DNA from: Streptomyces sp. CB00455
Lineage (GTDB): Bacteria; Actinomycetota; Actinomycetes; Streptomycetales; Streptomycetaceae
Assembly: GCF_001905445.1 (NCBI RefSeq)
Contig: NZ_LIVQ01000001.1
Span: 1,550,001-1,614,000, forward strand
DNA length: 64,000 nt
Direction of reading: 5' to 3'
The position numbers and the translations under genes are program-made. Of this stretch, positions 40,259 through 49,087 are shown piece after piece. The stretch's first letter is position 1. Each line of letters begins with the position of its first letter. The notes beneath the pieces were generated by a model that saw only the letters and a list, made by a program, of their open reading frames with translations, was not told the origin of the DNA and did no database searches.

Positions 40259-41482
40259 ATGGATGAACAGCGACGCCTCACCACCCGGCAGGCCGCGGAA
40301 CTGCTCGGGGTGAAGCCCGCGACCGTGTACGCCTATGTCAGCCGGGGCCAGCTGACGAGCCGCCGGGACGCGGTCGGGCGCGGCAGCAGTTTCGACGCCC
40401 GCGAAGTGGAGGAACTGGCCCGGCGGAGCCGGCGCGAGGCGGCGGCCCCGGCCGGGGAGCTCTCCGTGCGGACGGCGCTCACGCTGATCGAGCAGGACCG
40501 GTACTACTACCGGGGCGTGGACGCCGTGGCCCTGGCCTCGCGGTACGCCTACGAGGAGGTCGCGGAGTGGCTCTGGACCGGGACGCTCCCGCGCGGGGTG
40601 CGGTTCTCCGCTCCGGCAGAGCCCCTCGCGGCGGCCCGCCGGGCGGTGGCCGCCCTGCCGGACCACAGCGGGCCGGTGGACCGGCTGCGGGTGGCGGTCG
40701 CCGCCGCCGCGGTCGCGGACCCGCTGCGGTTCGACCTGTCCGAGGAGGCGGTGCTCGGCTCCGCGCGCTGCCTGGTTCCCACGCTCGTCGGCTCGCTCCC
40801 CGTGGTGGGCCGCACCGGGTGGGCCGGTGACGGCAGGACGGCCCGGCAGCTGTGGCCGCGGCTGACAGCCCGGGAGCCCGACCCGGACGCGCTGGCGGTC
40901 CTGGACCTGGCGCTGGGCCTGTTGGTCGACCACGATCTGGCCGCCTCCACCCTGGCGGTGCGGGTGGCCGCCTCGGCGCGCGCCCATCCGTACGCGGCGG
41001 TGTCCGCCGGGCTCGGCGCGCTCGAAGGGCCGCTGCACGGAGCGGCCGGGCGGCTCGCGCACCGGATGCTGGTGGAGGTGCTGGAGCGGGGCGCGGCCGC
41101 GCCGGTGGTCGCGGAGTACCTGCGGGCGGGGCGCCGGGTGCCGGGGCTCGGCCACCGGCTCTACCGGGGCGAGGACCCGCGCGCGCAGGCGCTGTTCGCA
41201 CGGCTGGAGGGCTGGGAGCCGGCCGGTCCCGCGCTCGCCGCGGCGCGCGGGGTGGCGGCGGTGATGGCACGGCAGGGCGGGCTGCACGCCAATGTGGATC
41301 TGGCCCTTGCGGTGCTGACGGTGTCCTGCGGGATGGCGGCGGAGGCCGGGGAGACGGTCTTCGCGGTGGCGCGCACGGCCGGGTGGATGGCGCACGCGCT
41401 GGAGGAGTACCAGGAGCGGCCGCTGCGGATGCGCCCGAGCGGTGAGTACCACGGGCCCCGCCCGCCCCAGCCGATGCCGTGA
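40259..41482 (+). CDS. Citrate synthase family protein with N-terminal helix-turn-helix
   Basis: 407 aa from MDEQRRLTTRQ. Residues about 5-60 form a MerR/excisionase-like HTH: LTTRQAAELLGVKPATVYAYVSRGQLTSRRDAVGRGSSFDAREVEELARR. The rest is a citrate synthase domain with ALEGPLHGAAGRLAHRML, PGLGHRLYRGEDPRAQALF and GGLHANVDLALAVLTVSCGM. The residue pattern after GGLHANVDLALAV departs from the catalytic ENPD/NVEFY type of active enzymes, so catalysis may be lost or altered. It may be a metabolite-sensing regulator bound to the adjacent palindrome. ATG at 40241 is an alternative start but overlaps the palindrome. Confidence 0.82.
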   Translation: MDEQRRLTTRQAAELLGVKPATVYAYVSRGQLTSRRDAVGRGSSFDAREVEELARRSRREAAAPAGELSVRTALTLIEQDRYYYRGVDAVALASRYAYEEVAEWLWTGTLPRGVRFSAPAEPLAAARRAVAALPDHSGPVDRLRVAVAAAAVADPLRFDLSEEAVLGSARCLVPTLVGSLPVVGRTGWAGDGRTARQLWPRLTAREPDPDALAVLDLALGLLVDHDLAASTLAVRVAASARAHPYAAVSAGLGALEGPLHGAAGRLAHRMLVEVLERGAAAPVVAEYLRAGRRVPGLGHRLYRGEDPRAQALFARLEGWEPAGPALAAARGVAAVMARQGGLHANVDLALAVLTVSCGMAAEAGETVFAVARTAGWMAHALEEYQERPLRMRPSGEYHGPRPPQPMP

Positions 41483-41638
41483 CGCAGGCGCGGCGTCCCT
41501 CGGCCGCGACGGCGGCCGGGGGCCGGGGGCCGGCGGCCGGGCAGCGGTGTCCCGCGACGGCGGCCGGCGCGCCGGACGGGAGCCCGTGGTGATCGGCAGC
41601 CGGGCGCCCGCGGTGGTACCGACGCTCCGGCCGCGGCG

Positions 41639-43246
41639 TCAGGTCCGCAGCCAGACCGCCGCGTCCTGCGGGAGCAGCCCCGTGTCGTCCGGGGCGGAGC
41701 TGCTCAGCAGGAGACTGGTGTGCGCCGGCAGCGGGATGGGCTCCTGGGACAGGTTGACCACGCAGACCAGCCCGTCGGGGCGGGTGAAGGCGAGTACCCC
41801 GGGCGGCGCGTGCAGCCATTCCAGCGAGCCGCCGCCGAAGCCGGCCGCCGCCCGCCGCAGCCCCAGGGCCGTGCGGTACAGGCTGAGCATGGAGTCCGGA
41901 TCGGCCGCCTGGCGGTCCGCGGCGTACGCCGGCCAGTCCTCGGGCTGCGGCAGCCAGGGGTCGTTCCATGGCTCCGCGCTCCACGGCAGGGGCACCCGGC
42001 AGCCGTCGCGGCCCGGATCGGTGCCGCCGGACCGGAGGTGCATCGGGTCCTGGATCCGCGTGAGCGGCACGTCGGCTTCGGGCAGGCCCACTTCCTCGCC
42101 CTGGTAGATGTAGACGGCGCCGGGCAGGGCCAGCGTCAGCAGGGCGGCGGCCCGCGCACGCCGGATGCCGAGCGCCAGGTCGGTGGGGGTCCCGAAGACC
42201 TTGGCGGCGAAGTCGAAGCCGGTTTCGGCGCGCCCGTAGCGCGTGACGGTACGGGTCACGTCGTGGTTGCAGAGCACCCAGGTGGCCGGGGCCCCGGCGG
42301 GGGCGTGCTGGGCGAGCGTCTCCTCGATGCAGGTGCGCAGGCGCCCCGCGTCCCACGGGCAGCCCAGGAAGGAGAAGTTGAAGGCGGTGTGCAGCTCGTC
42401 GGGGCGCAGGTAGCGGGCGAAGCGTTCGGAGTCGGGCAGCCAGACCTCTCCGACGAAGATCGCGCCGTACTCGTCGGCGATGGTCCGCCACGAGCGGTAG
42501 ACGTCGTGCAGCTCGTCGCGGTCGATGTAGGGGTGGGCCTCGCCCGGCCGGGGCTCCGGGGAACGGCCGGCCAGGTCGGGCAGGGCCGGGTCCTTCGCGA
42601 GCAGGGCGGCGGAGTCGATCCGTACGCCGGACACGCCCCGTTCGAACCAGAAGCGCAGCACCTCCTCGTGCTCGCGGCGGACGGCCGGGTGGTCCCAGTT
42701 GAGGTCGGGCTGCTGGGGGGTGAAGAGGTGCAGGTACCACTCCCCGTCCGGTACCTGCGTCCAGGTGGGGGCCCCGTTGAACTGCGAGGGCCAGTCCCCC
42801 GGCGGCAGTTCGCCACTTTCGCCGCGGCCCGGCCGGAAGTGGAAGAGTTCGCGCTCGGGGCTGCCGGGGCCGGCGGCGAGCGCGGCCCGGAACCATGCGT
42901 GCTGGTCGGAGACGTGGTTCGGCACGATGTCGACCATCGTGCGGATGCCCAGTTCGCGGGCCTCGGCGATGAGCTCCTCGGCTTCGGCGAGGGTGCCGAA
43001 GGCGGGGTCGATGGTGCGGTAGTCGGCGACGTCGTAGCCCCCGTCGGCGAGCGGCGAGAGGTACCAGGGGGTGAACCACAGGGCGTCCACGCCCAGTTCG
43101 GCGAGGTAGGGCAGGTGGGTGCGGACACCCGCGAGGTCGCCGGTGCCGTCCCCGTCGCCGTCGGCGAAACTGCGTACGTACACCTGGTAGACGGCGGCCG
43201 AGCGCCACCAGTCGGCGGCGTTCTCGGGCAGCGGGAAGTCGGCCAC
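41639..43246 (-). CDS. aglA: Alpha-glucosidase (glycoside hydrolase family 13)
   Basis: 535 aa from a GTG start. GH13 regions in order: TMVDIVPNHVSDQHAWF (I), GVRIDSAALL with the nucleophile Asp (II), AIFVGEVWLPDSER with the acid Glu (III) and WVLCNHDVTRTVTRYG with the transition-state Asp (IV). No signal peptide, so it acts in the cytoplasm on sugars imported by the ABC transporter encoded upstream. Likely substrates are maltose, isomaltose or related alpha-glucosides. The preceding permease gene ends 59 bases upstream. The symbol is by analogy with other Streptomyces mal/agl operons. Confidence 0.88.
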   Translation of the reverse strand: MADFPLPENAADWWRSAAVYQVYVRSFADGDGDGTGDLAGVRTHLPYLAELGVDALWFTPWYLSPLADGGYDVADYRTIDPAFGTLAEAEELIAEARELGIRTMVDIVPNHVSDQHAWFRAALAAGPGSPERELFHFRPGRGESGELPPGDWPSQFNGAPTWTQVPDGEWYLHLFTPQQPDLNWDHPAVRREHEEVLRFWFERGVSGVRIDSAALLAKDPALPDLAGRSPEPRPGEAHPYIDRDELHDVYRSWRTIADEYGAIFVGEVWLPDSERFARYLRPDELHTAFNFSFLGCPWDAGRLRTCIEETLAQHAPAGAPATWVLCNHDVTRTVTRYGRAETGFDFAAKVFGTPTDLALGIRRARAAALLTLALPGAVYIYQGEEVGLPEADVPLTRIQDPMHLRSGGTDPGRDGCRVPLPWSAEPWNDPWLPQPEDWPAYAADRQAADPDSMLSLYRTALGLRRAAAGFGGGSLEWLHAPPGVLAFTRPDGLVCVVNLSQEPIPLPAHTSLLLSSSAPDDTGLLPQDAAVWLRT

Positions 43247-43305
43247 GGAGGGGTCCTTTCACTGGGGACGGCCGGGCGCGGCGATGGGGCGGGGGCTCCG
43301 GATGG

Positions 43306-44181
43306 TCAGCCTTTGAGGGAGCCCGCCGTCAGACCGCTCATGATGTTGCGCTGGAAGATCAGGAAGAGGACGAGCGTCGGCGCCGAGGCCATCGCGAGGG
43401 CGGCGACGAGGTGGGTCTCGGGGACTCCCGAGGCCAGCGAGTAGATGCCGACGTTGAGGGTCTGGAGCGCAGGGTCGGGCAGGGTGAGCATCGGCCAGAG
43501 GAAGTCCTTCCAGACACCGGTGATCGCGAAGATCGACACGACGCCCAGGATCGGCCGTGACATCGGCAGGACGATGGAGCGCAGGGTGCGGAGCGCGCCG
43601 GCCCCGTCGATGGCCGAGGCGTCGAGGATCTCCTGCGGGATGGAGTCGAAGAACCGCTTCAGCAGGAAGATGTTGAAGGCATTGGTGACGGACGGCAGCC
43701 AGATCACCCAGGGTGTGTCGAGCAGGTTGCGCTCGATGACGGGCATGTCCAGGACGGTGAGGTACTGCGGTACGACGAGGACCGTGGCCGGGATCATCAG
43801 GGTCGCCAGCATCATGCCGAGCACGGCCCTGCCGAAGACCGGCCGCAGTCTGGACAGCGAGTAGGCGGCCGCCACGTCCAGGACGAGCTGGAAGGCCAGT
43901 GCCCCGAAGGCGTAGTAGAGGGTGTTGAACAGCAGCTTGGCGAGGTCCATGACCTTCCAGGCGGCCGTGTAGTTCTCGGTGTGCAGGGAGTCCGGCACCA
44001 GGGTCGGCGGCACCTGCGCGAACTCCTGCGTGCTCTTGAGGCCGCCCGCGGCCATCCAGTAGAGGGGCCCGAGGAAGATGAGGGTGAAGCCGGCCACGGC
44101 CAGGGCGAGGACGGTCCAGTAGAGGATCCTGCCGCGGGTCCGGCCGAGCCGGGCCGGGGATATCAGGGTGCGCTCTGCCAT
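43306..44181 (-). CDS. Sugar ABC transporter permease (MalG type)
   Basis: 291 aa, six transmembrane segments. The cytoplasmic EAA loop that contacts the ATPase reads ILDASAIDGAGALRTLRSIVLPMSRPIL. Starts 15 bases after the other permease and is the second membrane subunit of the alpha-glucoside importer. Belongs to the carbohydrate uptake transporter-1 group. No ATPase gene is present in the cluster; Streptomyces CUT1 importers usually share the ATPase MsiK encoded elsewhere. Confidence 0.9.
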   Translation of the reverse strand: MAERTLISPARLGRTRGRILYWTVLALAVAGFTLIFLGPLYWMAAGGLKSTQEFAQVPPTLVPDSLHTENYTAAWKVMDLAKLLFNTLYYAFGALAFQLVLDVAAAYSLSRLRPVFGRAVLGMMLATLMIPATVLVVPQYLTVLDMPVIERNLLDTPWVIWLPSVTNAFNIFLLKRFFDSIPQEILDASAIDGAGALRTLRSIVLPMSRPILGVVSIFAITGVWKDFLWPMLTLPDPALQTLNVGIYSLASGVPETHLVAALAMASAPTLVLFLIFQRNIMSGLTAGSLKG

Positions 44182-44196
44182 CGGAGGGGCTCCTTG

Positions 44197-45105
44197 TCAG
44201 CTCTCGTTGTCGCGGCTGAGGCGGACGTAAAGGGCGGAGAAACCCGCGAGCAGGACGAGCAGGCACAGGCCCAGGGCCGCTGCGCTGCCGTACTGGTTGA
44301 AGCTGAAGGCGTACTGGTAGATGAGGACGACGACGGTGGTGGTCGAGCCTTCGGGGCCGGCGCCGCCGGTCAGCAGGAAAGGTTCGACGAACACCTGCAT
44401 CGTCGCGATGATCTGCATGAGCAGCATGAGCGAGAGGATCAGCCTGGTCTGCGGGATCGTGACGTGCCAGATCTTGCGCAGGAGTCCGGCCCCGTCGAGT
44501 TCGGCGGCTTCGTACAGCTCACCGGGGATGCCCTGGAGGGCGGCCAGGTAGATGAGGGTCGCACCGCCCATGTTCATCCAGGTGGAGGCGATGACGACCG
44601 AGAGCATCGCGGTGTCGGTGGACTGGAGCCAGTCCTGCGCAGGGAGGTGCAGGAGTTCCAGCGCCCTGTTGAAGAGGCCGTAACCGGGGTCGTAGAAGTA
44701 CTTGAAGAGCAGGATCGAGGCCACCGGCGGCATCATCACCGGCAGGTAGACGAGCAGGCGCAGGTAGCCCTGGGCGTGGCGGAACTCGTTCAGCACCAGG
44801 GCCACCACGAAGGGGACGGCGAAGCCGAGGAGCAGGGCCAGGCCGGTGAAGAGCAGGGTGTTGCGCCATGCCTGCCAGAAGCTCGGGTCCCCGAAGACGT
44901 AGGTGAAGTTGTCCCAGCCGACCCAGTGCGCGGTACCGCCCTCGGTCTTCTGGAAGGCCAGCAGGAACTCCCGGACCATCGGGTACCAGGAGAAGAAGGA
45001 GAAGCACAGGACGGCGCCGATCAGGAAGCCGTGGGCCGTGAGGTTGCGCCTGAGCGCCCGGCGGAACTGCGCCCGGGCGGGTCGGGGCAGGGGGGGAGCC
45101 GACAT
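44197..45105 (-). CDS. Sugar ABC transporter permease (MalF type)
   Basis: 302 aa from the ATG at 45105, chosen over an ATG at 45135 because AAGGAG lies 9 bases before it. Six transmembrane segments. The EAA loop reads LYEAAELDGAGLLRKIWHVTIPQTRLIL. It is the first permease of the cluster and follows the binding-protein gene after 99 bases. Like MalG it is expected to work with a shared ATPase. Confidence 0.9.
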   Translation of the reverse strand: MSAPPLPRPARAQFRRALRRNLTAHGFLIGAVLCFSFFSWYPMVREFLLAFQKTEGGTAHWVGWDNFTYVFGDPSFWQAWRNTLLFTGLALLLGFAVPFVVALVLNEFRHAQGYLRLLVYLPVMMPPVASILLFKYFYDPGYGLFNRALELLHLPAQDWLQSTDTAMLSVVIASTWMNMGGATLIYLAALQGIPGELYEAAELDGAGLLRKIWHVTIPQTRLILSLMLLMQIIATMQVFVEPFLLTGGAGPEGSTTTVVVLIYQYAFSFNQYGSAAALGLCLLVLLAGFSALYVRLSRDNES

Positions 45106-45204
45106 CGCCGCTCGCTCCTTGGTGGGTCTCGTCATCGGCAGGCACGAACGGCCGGGGCGGGTGGGACCGGGGGGGCAGGCCGGCCGCGGACCCGCCCGGG
45201 CTCC

Positions 45205-46605
45205 CTACTGGTTCCCCAGCACCTGGTTGACGGCCTTCTCGGCGTCACCGAGGAGCTGCGCGGGGTCGGCGTCCTTGTTCGTGAGCACCCCGGACATCAC
45301 CTTGTCGAGGACCTTGTAGACCTCCTGCGCCTTCACGGGCTCGGGCTTGCCGGGCACCGGGCTGTCCAGAAAGGGCTTGAAGTTGGCGACCGGCATGGTG
45401 GCGCTCGCTGCCTTCAGCTCGTCGTCCTCGGCCTTGCTGGCACCGGTGAAGAAGGCGGGTTGCGGGAGGCCGACCGGCAGGCCGTCGGCCTTGCTGCGGT
45501 CGTACCGGAACTGGCCCTTGCCGACGGCGAGGGTCTTGAAGTTCAGCCAGGCGATGGCTGCCTTGACCTTGTCGGGCGAGCTGCCCTTCTTGATCATGTA
45601 GCCGTTGCCGCCGGCCAGGGTGGCGGCGCCACCGGGGATGGGGCCCATGCCGAAGTTGCCGTACTCGGCGCCGAGCTGCTGGACCATGTACGTGATGTCG
45701 TCGGGGGCGGCGAGGAACATGCCGAGCTTGTCCGAGGCCATCTGCTTTTGCAGGTCACCCCACTTGAGCAGCTGGGTCTTGCCCATGCTGTCGTCCTCCC
45801 AGCGCATGGCGTGGAGGTTGTCGACGATCCGCCTGCCGGTGGCGTTGTTGAAGGCGGCCCTGCCATCGGCGCCGACGACGTCGCCGCCCATGCCGTACAC
45901 GGCGGCCGTGTAGTGCCAGCCCCCGGTGTTCTCCACGCTGTATTCGCCGTAGCCGGCGACTCCGTTGCCGAGAGCGGCGATCTTCCTGGCGGCCCCCCGG
46001 ACCTCTTCCCAGCTGCGCGGCGGAGTGCCGGGGTTCAGGCCCGCCTGCTGGAAGAGCTTGCGGTTGACCAGCAGCCCCATCGTGTAGTTGCTGGTGGGCA
46101 CGCCGTAGAGCTTGCCGTCCCGCTTCAGGACGTTCAGGACGTTCTTGTCGATGTCGTCGAGCGCGGGCACCGACGTGCTGGTGACGTACGCGGAGATGTC
46201 CTGGGCCCCGTCGTTGTCGAGCACCTGCTGCAGATCGGTGAAGTAGGCGTAGAAGACGTCCGGCTGGGACTTGGCCTTGAGCATCGCGGTGAAGCGCGGC
46301 GGCTCCAGGCACTGCCCCGGAGTGGAACGGCCGTCGATCGTGACGTTGGCGTAGGTCCTGTTGAACTCCGCCACGTCCTCCTTCCACTCCTTGAGCTCGG
46401 CCGCTTTCGCCGCCGGCGGCATGCAGTCGATGGAGAGGGTGACCTTGGTCTTCGGGTCGAGCGGGGTGGTGGCGTCGGTGGAACCGCCGCCGGGCCGGGG
46501 CTCGTTGTCTTCGCCGCTGCTGCTCGTGCCGCAGGCCGCGAGGGCGGTCACGGCGAGCGCGGAGACGAGGGCGGCCGCGACGCTGCGTCGGACGTTGGTT
46601 CTCAT
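45205..46605 (-). CDS. Sugar-binding lipoprotein of the alpha-glucoside ABC transporter
   Basis: 466 aa. A lipoprotein signal peptide with lipobox LAAC (Cys25) anchors it outside the membrane. The mature protein is a CUT1-type solute-binding protein: VTLSIDCMPPAAKAAELKEWKEDVAEFNRTYANVTID, then YFTDLQQVLDN and NGYMIKKGSSPDKVKAAIAWLNF. The MalE family name is not assigned because the sequence differs from the S. coelicolor maltose-binding protein as I recall it. Regulated presumably by the LacI protein encoded next upstream, in the same direction, across a 203-base gap with a terminator. Confidence 0.88.
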   Translation of the reverse strand: MRTNVRRSVAAALVSALAVTALAACGTSSSGEDNEPRPGGGSTDATTPLDPKTKVTLSIDCMPPAAKAAELKEWKEDVAEFNRTYANVTIDGRSTPGQCLEPPRFTAMLKAKSQPDVFYAYFTDLQQVLDNDGAQDISAYVTSTSVPALDDIDKNVLNVLKRDGKLYGVPTSNYTMGLLVNRKLFQQAGLNPGTPPRSWEEVRGAARKIAALGNGVAGYGEYSVENTGGWHYTAAVYGMGGDVVGADGRAAFNNATGRRIVDNLHAMRWEDDSMGKTQLLKWGDLQKQMASDKLGMFLAAPDDITYMVQQLGAEYGNFGMGPIPGGAATLAGGNGYMIKKGSSPDKVKAAIAWLNFKTLAVGKGQFRYDRSKADGLPVGLPQPAFFTGASKAEDDELKAASATMPVANFKPFLDSPVPGKPEPVKAQEVYKVLDKVMSGVLTNKDADPAQLLGDAEKAVNQVLGNQ

Positions 46606-46745
46606 CGGTGGACCCCTTCGAGCATCGAGCAGGAGGCGTGGGGGCGAGCGCGGCACACTCAACCACCACCGACAGATGACCGCAATATCGAGCGCAGATT
46701 TCGTAAGAGATTGACAGTTGAGGGTCGTTCGGGGACGCAAAAAGA

Positions 46746-46776
46746 GCTCCGTGACGTCCCTGGGACGTCACGGAGC
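46746..46776 (-). terminator. Intrinsic terminator of the LacI gene
   Basis: A perfect 15-bp inverted repeat (GCTCCGTGACGTCCC) around a single base. On the minus strand it is followed by a run of five T (from GCAAAAAGAG on the plus strand), so it is a classical rho-independent terminator, unusual for its T-tract in this GC-rich genome. It lies 32 bases past the LacI stop. Confidence 0.9.
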
Positions 46777-46808
46777 CCTGCGCGCGGCACGCGGCGGCGG
46801 TACGGGGG

Positions 46809-47819
46809 CTATCCGCGCGGGGCCTGCGCGGTGGAGCCCCGCACCACCAGCTCCGGCTCGAAGAGCAGCTCCCCCGGCTGGACGGCGGCGCCCTGGATCT
46901 GCGCGGTCAGCAGCTCGACGGCGGCGCGGCCCATCGCCTCGATGGGCTGGCGGACGGTGGTCAGCGGGGGCTCGGTGCAGTTCATGAAGGCCGAGTCGTC
47001 GTAACCCACCACGGAGACCTCCCGGGGCACGTCCAGTCCTCGGCGGCGGGCCGCCCGGATCGCACCCAGGGCCAGCGGGTCGCTCGCGCAGATGATGCCG
47101 GTGACCCCGCGGTCCAGCAGCCGGGAGGTGGCCGCGTGGCCTCCTTCCAGGGAGAACAGCGACCGCTCCACGTGGGCTTCGGGGAGCTCGACGCCGGCCG
47201 CGGCAGCCACCGCCTGGGCGGCCACCAGCTTGCGCAGGGAGGGCATGTGGTCGGGCGGGCCCAGCACCAGGCCGATTCGCTCGTGCCCGAGGGAGGTCAG
47301 GTGGCGCCAGGCCTGCTCCACGGCGACGGCGTCGTCACAGGCCACGCAGGGGAAGCCGAGGTCCTCGATGGAGGCGTTGACGAGCACGACCGGAACCTTG
47401 CGCTCCGACAGCAGCCGGTAGTGCTCGTGCGGAGCGTCGGCCTGCGCGAAGAGGCCGCCGGCGAAGACCACTCCGGAGACCTGCTGCTGCAGGAGCAGGT
47501 CCACGTAATCAGCCTCGGAAACCCCGCCCGCGGTCTGGGTGCAGAGCACCGGGGTGAGGCCCTGCTGTGCCAGCGCACCCCCGATGACCTCGGCGAAGGC
47601 CGGGAAGATGGGGTTTTGGAGTTCGGGCAGGACCAACCCCACCAGCCGGGCACGCTCGCCGCGCAGCTGGGTTGGACGCTCGTAGCCGAGGACGTCGAGG
47701 GCGGTGAGCACCGACTGACGGGTCGCCTCCGAGACGCCCGGCTTGCCGTTGAGCACCCGGCTGACCGTTGCCTCGCTGACTCCCACCTTCTTCGCCACCT
47801 GAGCAAGTCGTCGCGTCAT
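46809..47819 (-). CDS. LacI family transcriptional regulator of the alpha-glucoside cluster
   Basis: 336 aa. The N-terminal HTH is RLAQVAKKVGVSEATVSRVLNGKPGVSEATRQSVLTALDVLGYER (about 4-50), including the hinge helix region. The periplasmic-binding-protein-like effector domain follows, with LVLPELQNPIFPAFAEVIGGAL, GIICASDPLALGAIRAARRRGLDVPREVSVVGYDDSAFM and the C-terminal TTVRQPIEAMGRAAVELL. It resembles Streptomyces MalR in layout but differs in the effector domain. Repeated GCAAG sites directly upstream suggest autorepression and control of the transport operon. Effector unknown, probably an alpha-glucoside. Confidence 0.88.
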   Translation of the reverse strand: MTRRLAQVAKKVGVSEATVSRVLNGKPGVSEATRQSVLTALDVLGYERPTQLRGERARLVGLVLPELQNPIFPAFAEVIGGALAQQGLTPVLCTQTAGGVSEADYVDLLLQQQVSGVVFAGGLFAQADAPHEHYRLLSERKVPVVLVNASIEDLGFPCVACDDAVAVEQAWRHLTSLGHERIGLVLGPPDHMPSLRKLVAAQAVAAAAGVELPEAHVERSLFSLEGGHAATSRLLDRGVTGIICASDPLALGAIRAARRRGLDVPREVSVVGYDDSAFMNCTEPPLTTVRQPIEAMGRAAVELLTAQIQGAAVQPGELLFEPELVVRGSTAQAPRG

Positions 47820-47823
47820 GAAC

Positions 47824-47856
47824 GCAAGACTAGCGCAAGAAATGCAAGTTCCTTGC
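47824..47856. promoter_or_regulatory. Repeated GCAAG operator sites upstream of the LacI gene
   Basis: Three direct GCAAG copies (47824-47828, 47835-47839 and 47844-47848), the last forming an inverted repeat GCAAG-TTC-CTTGC with 47852-47856. On the minus strand they read as CTTGC repeats immediately before the start codon. They resemble the CTTGCAG-type motifs known at the S. coelicolor mal genes. Probably the LacI protein's own operator. Confidence 0.65.
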
Positions 47857-47929
47857 GGTTCGATTACGCCCATTTTGACGCATGCGCGCGCCGCCCGGAA
47901 GAGCCCGTCCGCGGCGCCCGCGGGTGTTC

Positions 47930-48931
47930 TCACTGCACGGGGCCGGTCTCTGGTCTTGTGGTGCGGGCGGCGCGGCCGTAGCGGGCGGCGAGGTCCCCGA
48001 ATGCGGTGGCCAGTTGAGGTGGGCCGATGACCTCGATATCGGTGTCGAAGCGGCCGATGGCGGCAGCGAGGCCGGTCCATGACCAGGAGCCGAGGATGAG
48101 CCGGCAGTGACGGGAGTCGAGTTCCTCAACGATTCCGTCCTGGACGAAGGGCGCGACTTCGGCGGCCGGGAGGCGGAGGATGACTTCGCCTTGGCAGGCC
48201 CAGTCGGTGGTGGCGCCGTCGTTGCCGCGGAATCGGCTGGTGATGAAGGTGGAGACGGTGCCGCCGGGGAGGTCACGAGGGGTGAAGCGGGGGCCGGTGG
48301 GTGTGCGGAGCCGGATGCGGTCGACGCGGAAGGTACGCCAGTCCTCGCGGTGGAGGTCCCAGGCCACGAGGTACCAGCGATGACGCCAGGTGACCAGGTG
48401 GTGGGGTTGTACGCAGCGGACGTCATCGGCCGAGGTGCTTGGACCCGGGGCGTGGTCGAAGCGCAGTTCCTCGCGGCCATGGATGGCGCGGCTCAGGTCC
48501 ATCAGGACCTGAGCGTCGACCTGGGGGGTGTCGCCGGCCGCCGCGGGCGGTTGGACGGCGGTGATGTGCAACAGGTCGATGCGGTGGCGCAGGCGGGGCG
48601 GCATGACCTGGCGGAGGGTGGCAAGCGCGCGGGTGGCGGCTTCGGCGACGGCGGTGCCGGCGGCCGCGGTCTGGAGTGCGACCGCCAGGGCGACGGCCTG
48701 GTTGTCGTCGAACAGCATGGGCGGCAGGTGAGTGCCGGCCTCCAGGCGGTAGCCGCCGGCCGGTCCTTTGAGGGTCTTGATCGGGTAGTCGAGTTCGCGC
48801 AGGCGGCCGATGTCACGGCGCACCGTGCGCGACGTGATGCCGAGACGCTCGGCGAGATCATCGCCGGACCAGTCACGGGGCGTTTGAAGAAGCGAGAGCA
48901 GCGCGAGCAGCCGGGCAGATGTTTTATGCAT
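47930..48931 (-). CDS. YafY-type WYL-domain transcriptional regulator
   Basis: 333 aa. An N-terminal HTH_11 (about 1-55: SARLLALLSLLQTPRDWSGDDLAERLGITSRTVRRDIGRLRELDYPI), then the WYL ligand-sensing domain (about 140-225), visible as VQPHHLVTWRHRWYLVAWDLHREDWRTFRVDRI, and a WCX C-terminal extension. Family members respond to nucleic acids or other ligands, often in DNA-damage and defence pathways, but most of this YafY subgroup sits beside a VOC gene, as here, and is unstudied. Start choice at 48931 gives GGGAG 10 bases upstream. Confidence 0.88.
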   Translation of the reverse strand: MHKTSARLLALLSLLQTPRDWSGDDLAERLGITSRTVRRDIGRLRELDYPIKTLKGPAGGYRLEAGTHLPPMLFDDNQAVALAVALQTAAAGTAVAEAATRALATLRQVMPPRLRHRIDLLHITAVQPPAAAGDTPQVDAQVLMDLSRAIHGREELRFDHAPGPSTSADDVRCVQPHHLVTWRHRWYLVAWDLHREDWRTFRVDRIRLRTPTGPRFTPRDLPGGTVSTFITSRFRGNDGATTDWACQGEVILRLPAAEVAPFVQDGIVEELDSRHCRLILGSWSWTGLAAAIGRFDTDIEVIGPPQLATAFGDLAARYGRAARTTRPETGPVQ

Positions 48932-49087
48932 GGCACCCATGCTCCCTGCAGTACCGGACACAACCTGTCCTCTACCTCTGCCATCGTGGAAACGAGCCGC
49001 CAGGGAGACATCGCTCCTGGTCACGGCAGCCGCCGCTGAGCTGGGACGGTCGGCGGCGTGTTCATCACATCGAGCAAGGAGCAGGTC

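Noticed and set aside
43981..47004. Plus-strand frame of 1007 codons opposite the ABC transporter genes
   Set aside because: Spans several real minus-strand genes with lipobox, EAA loops and HTH motifs. No feature of its own.
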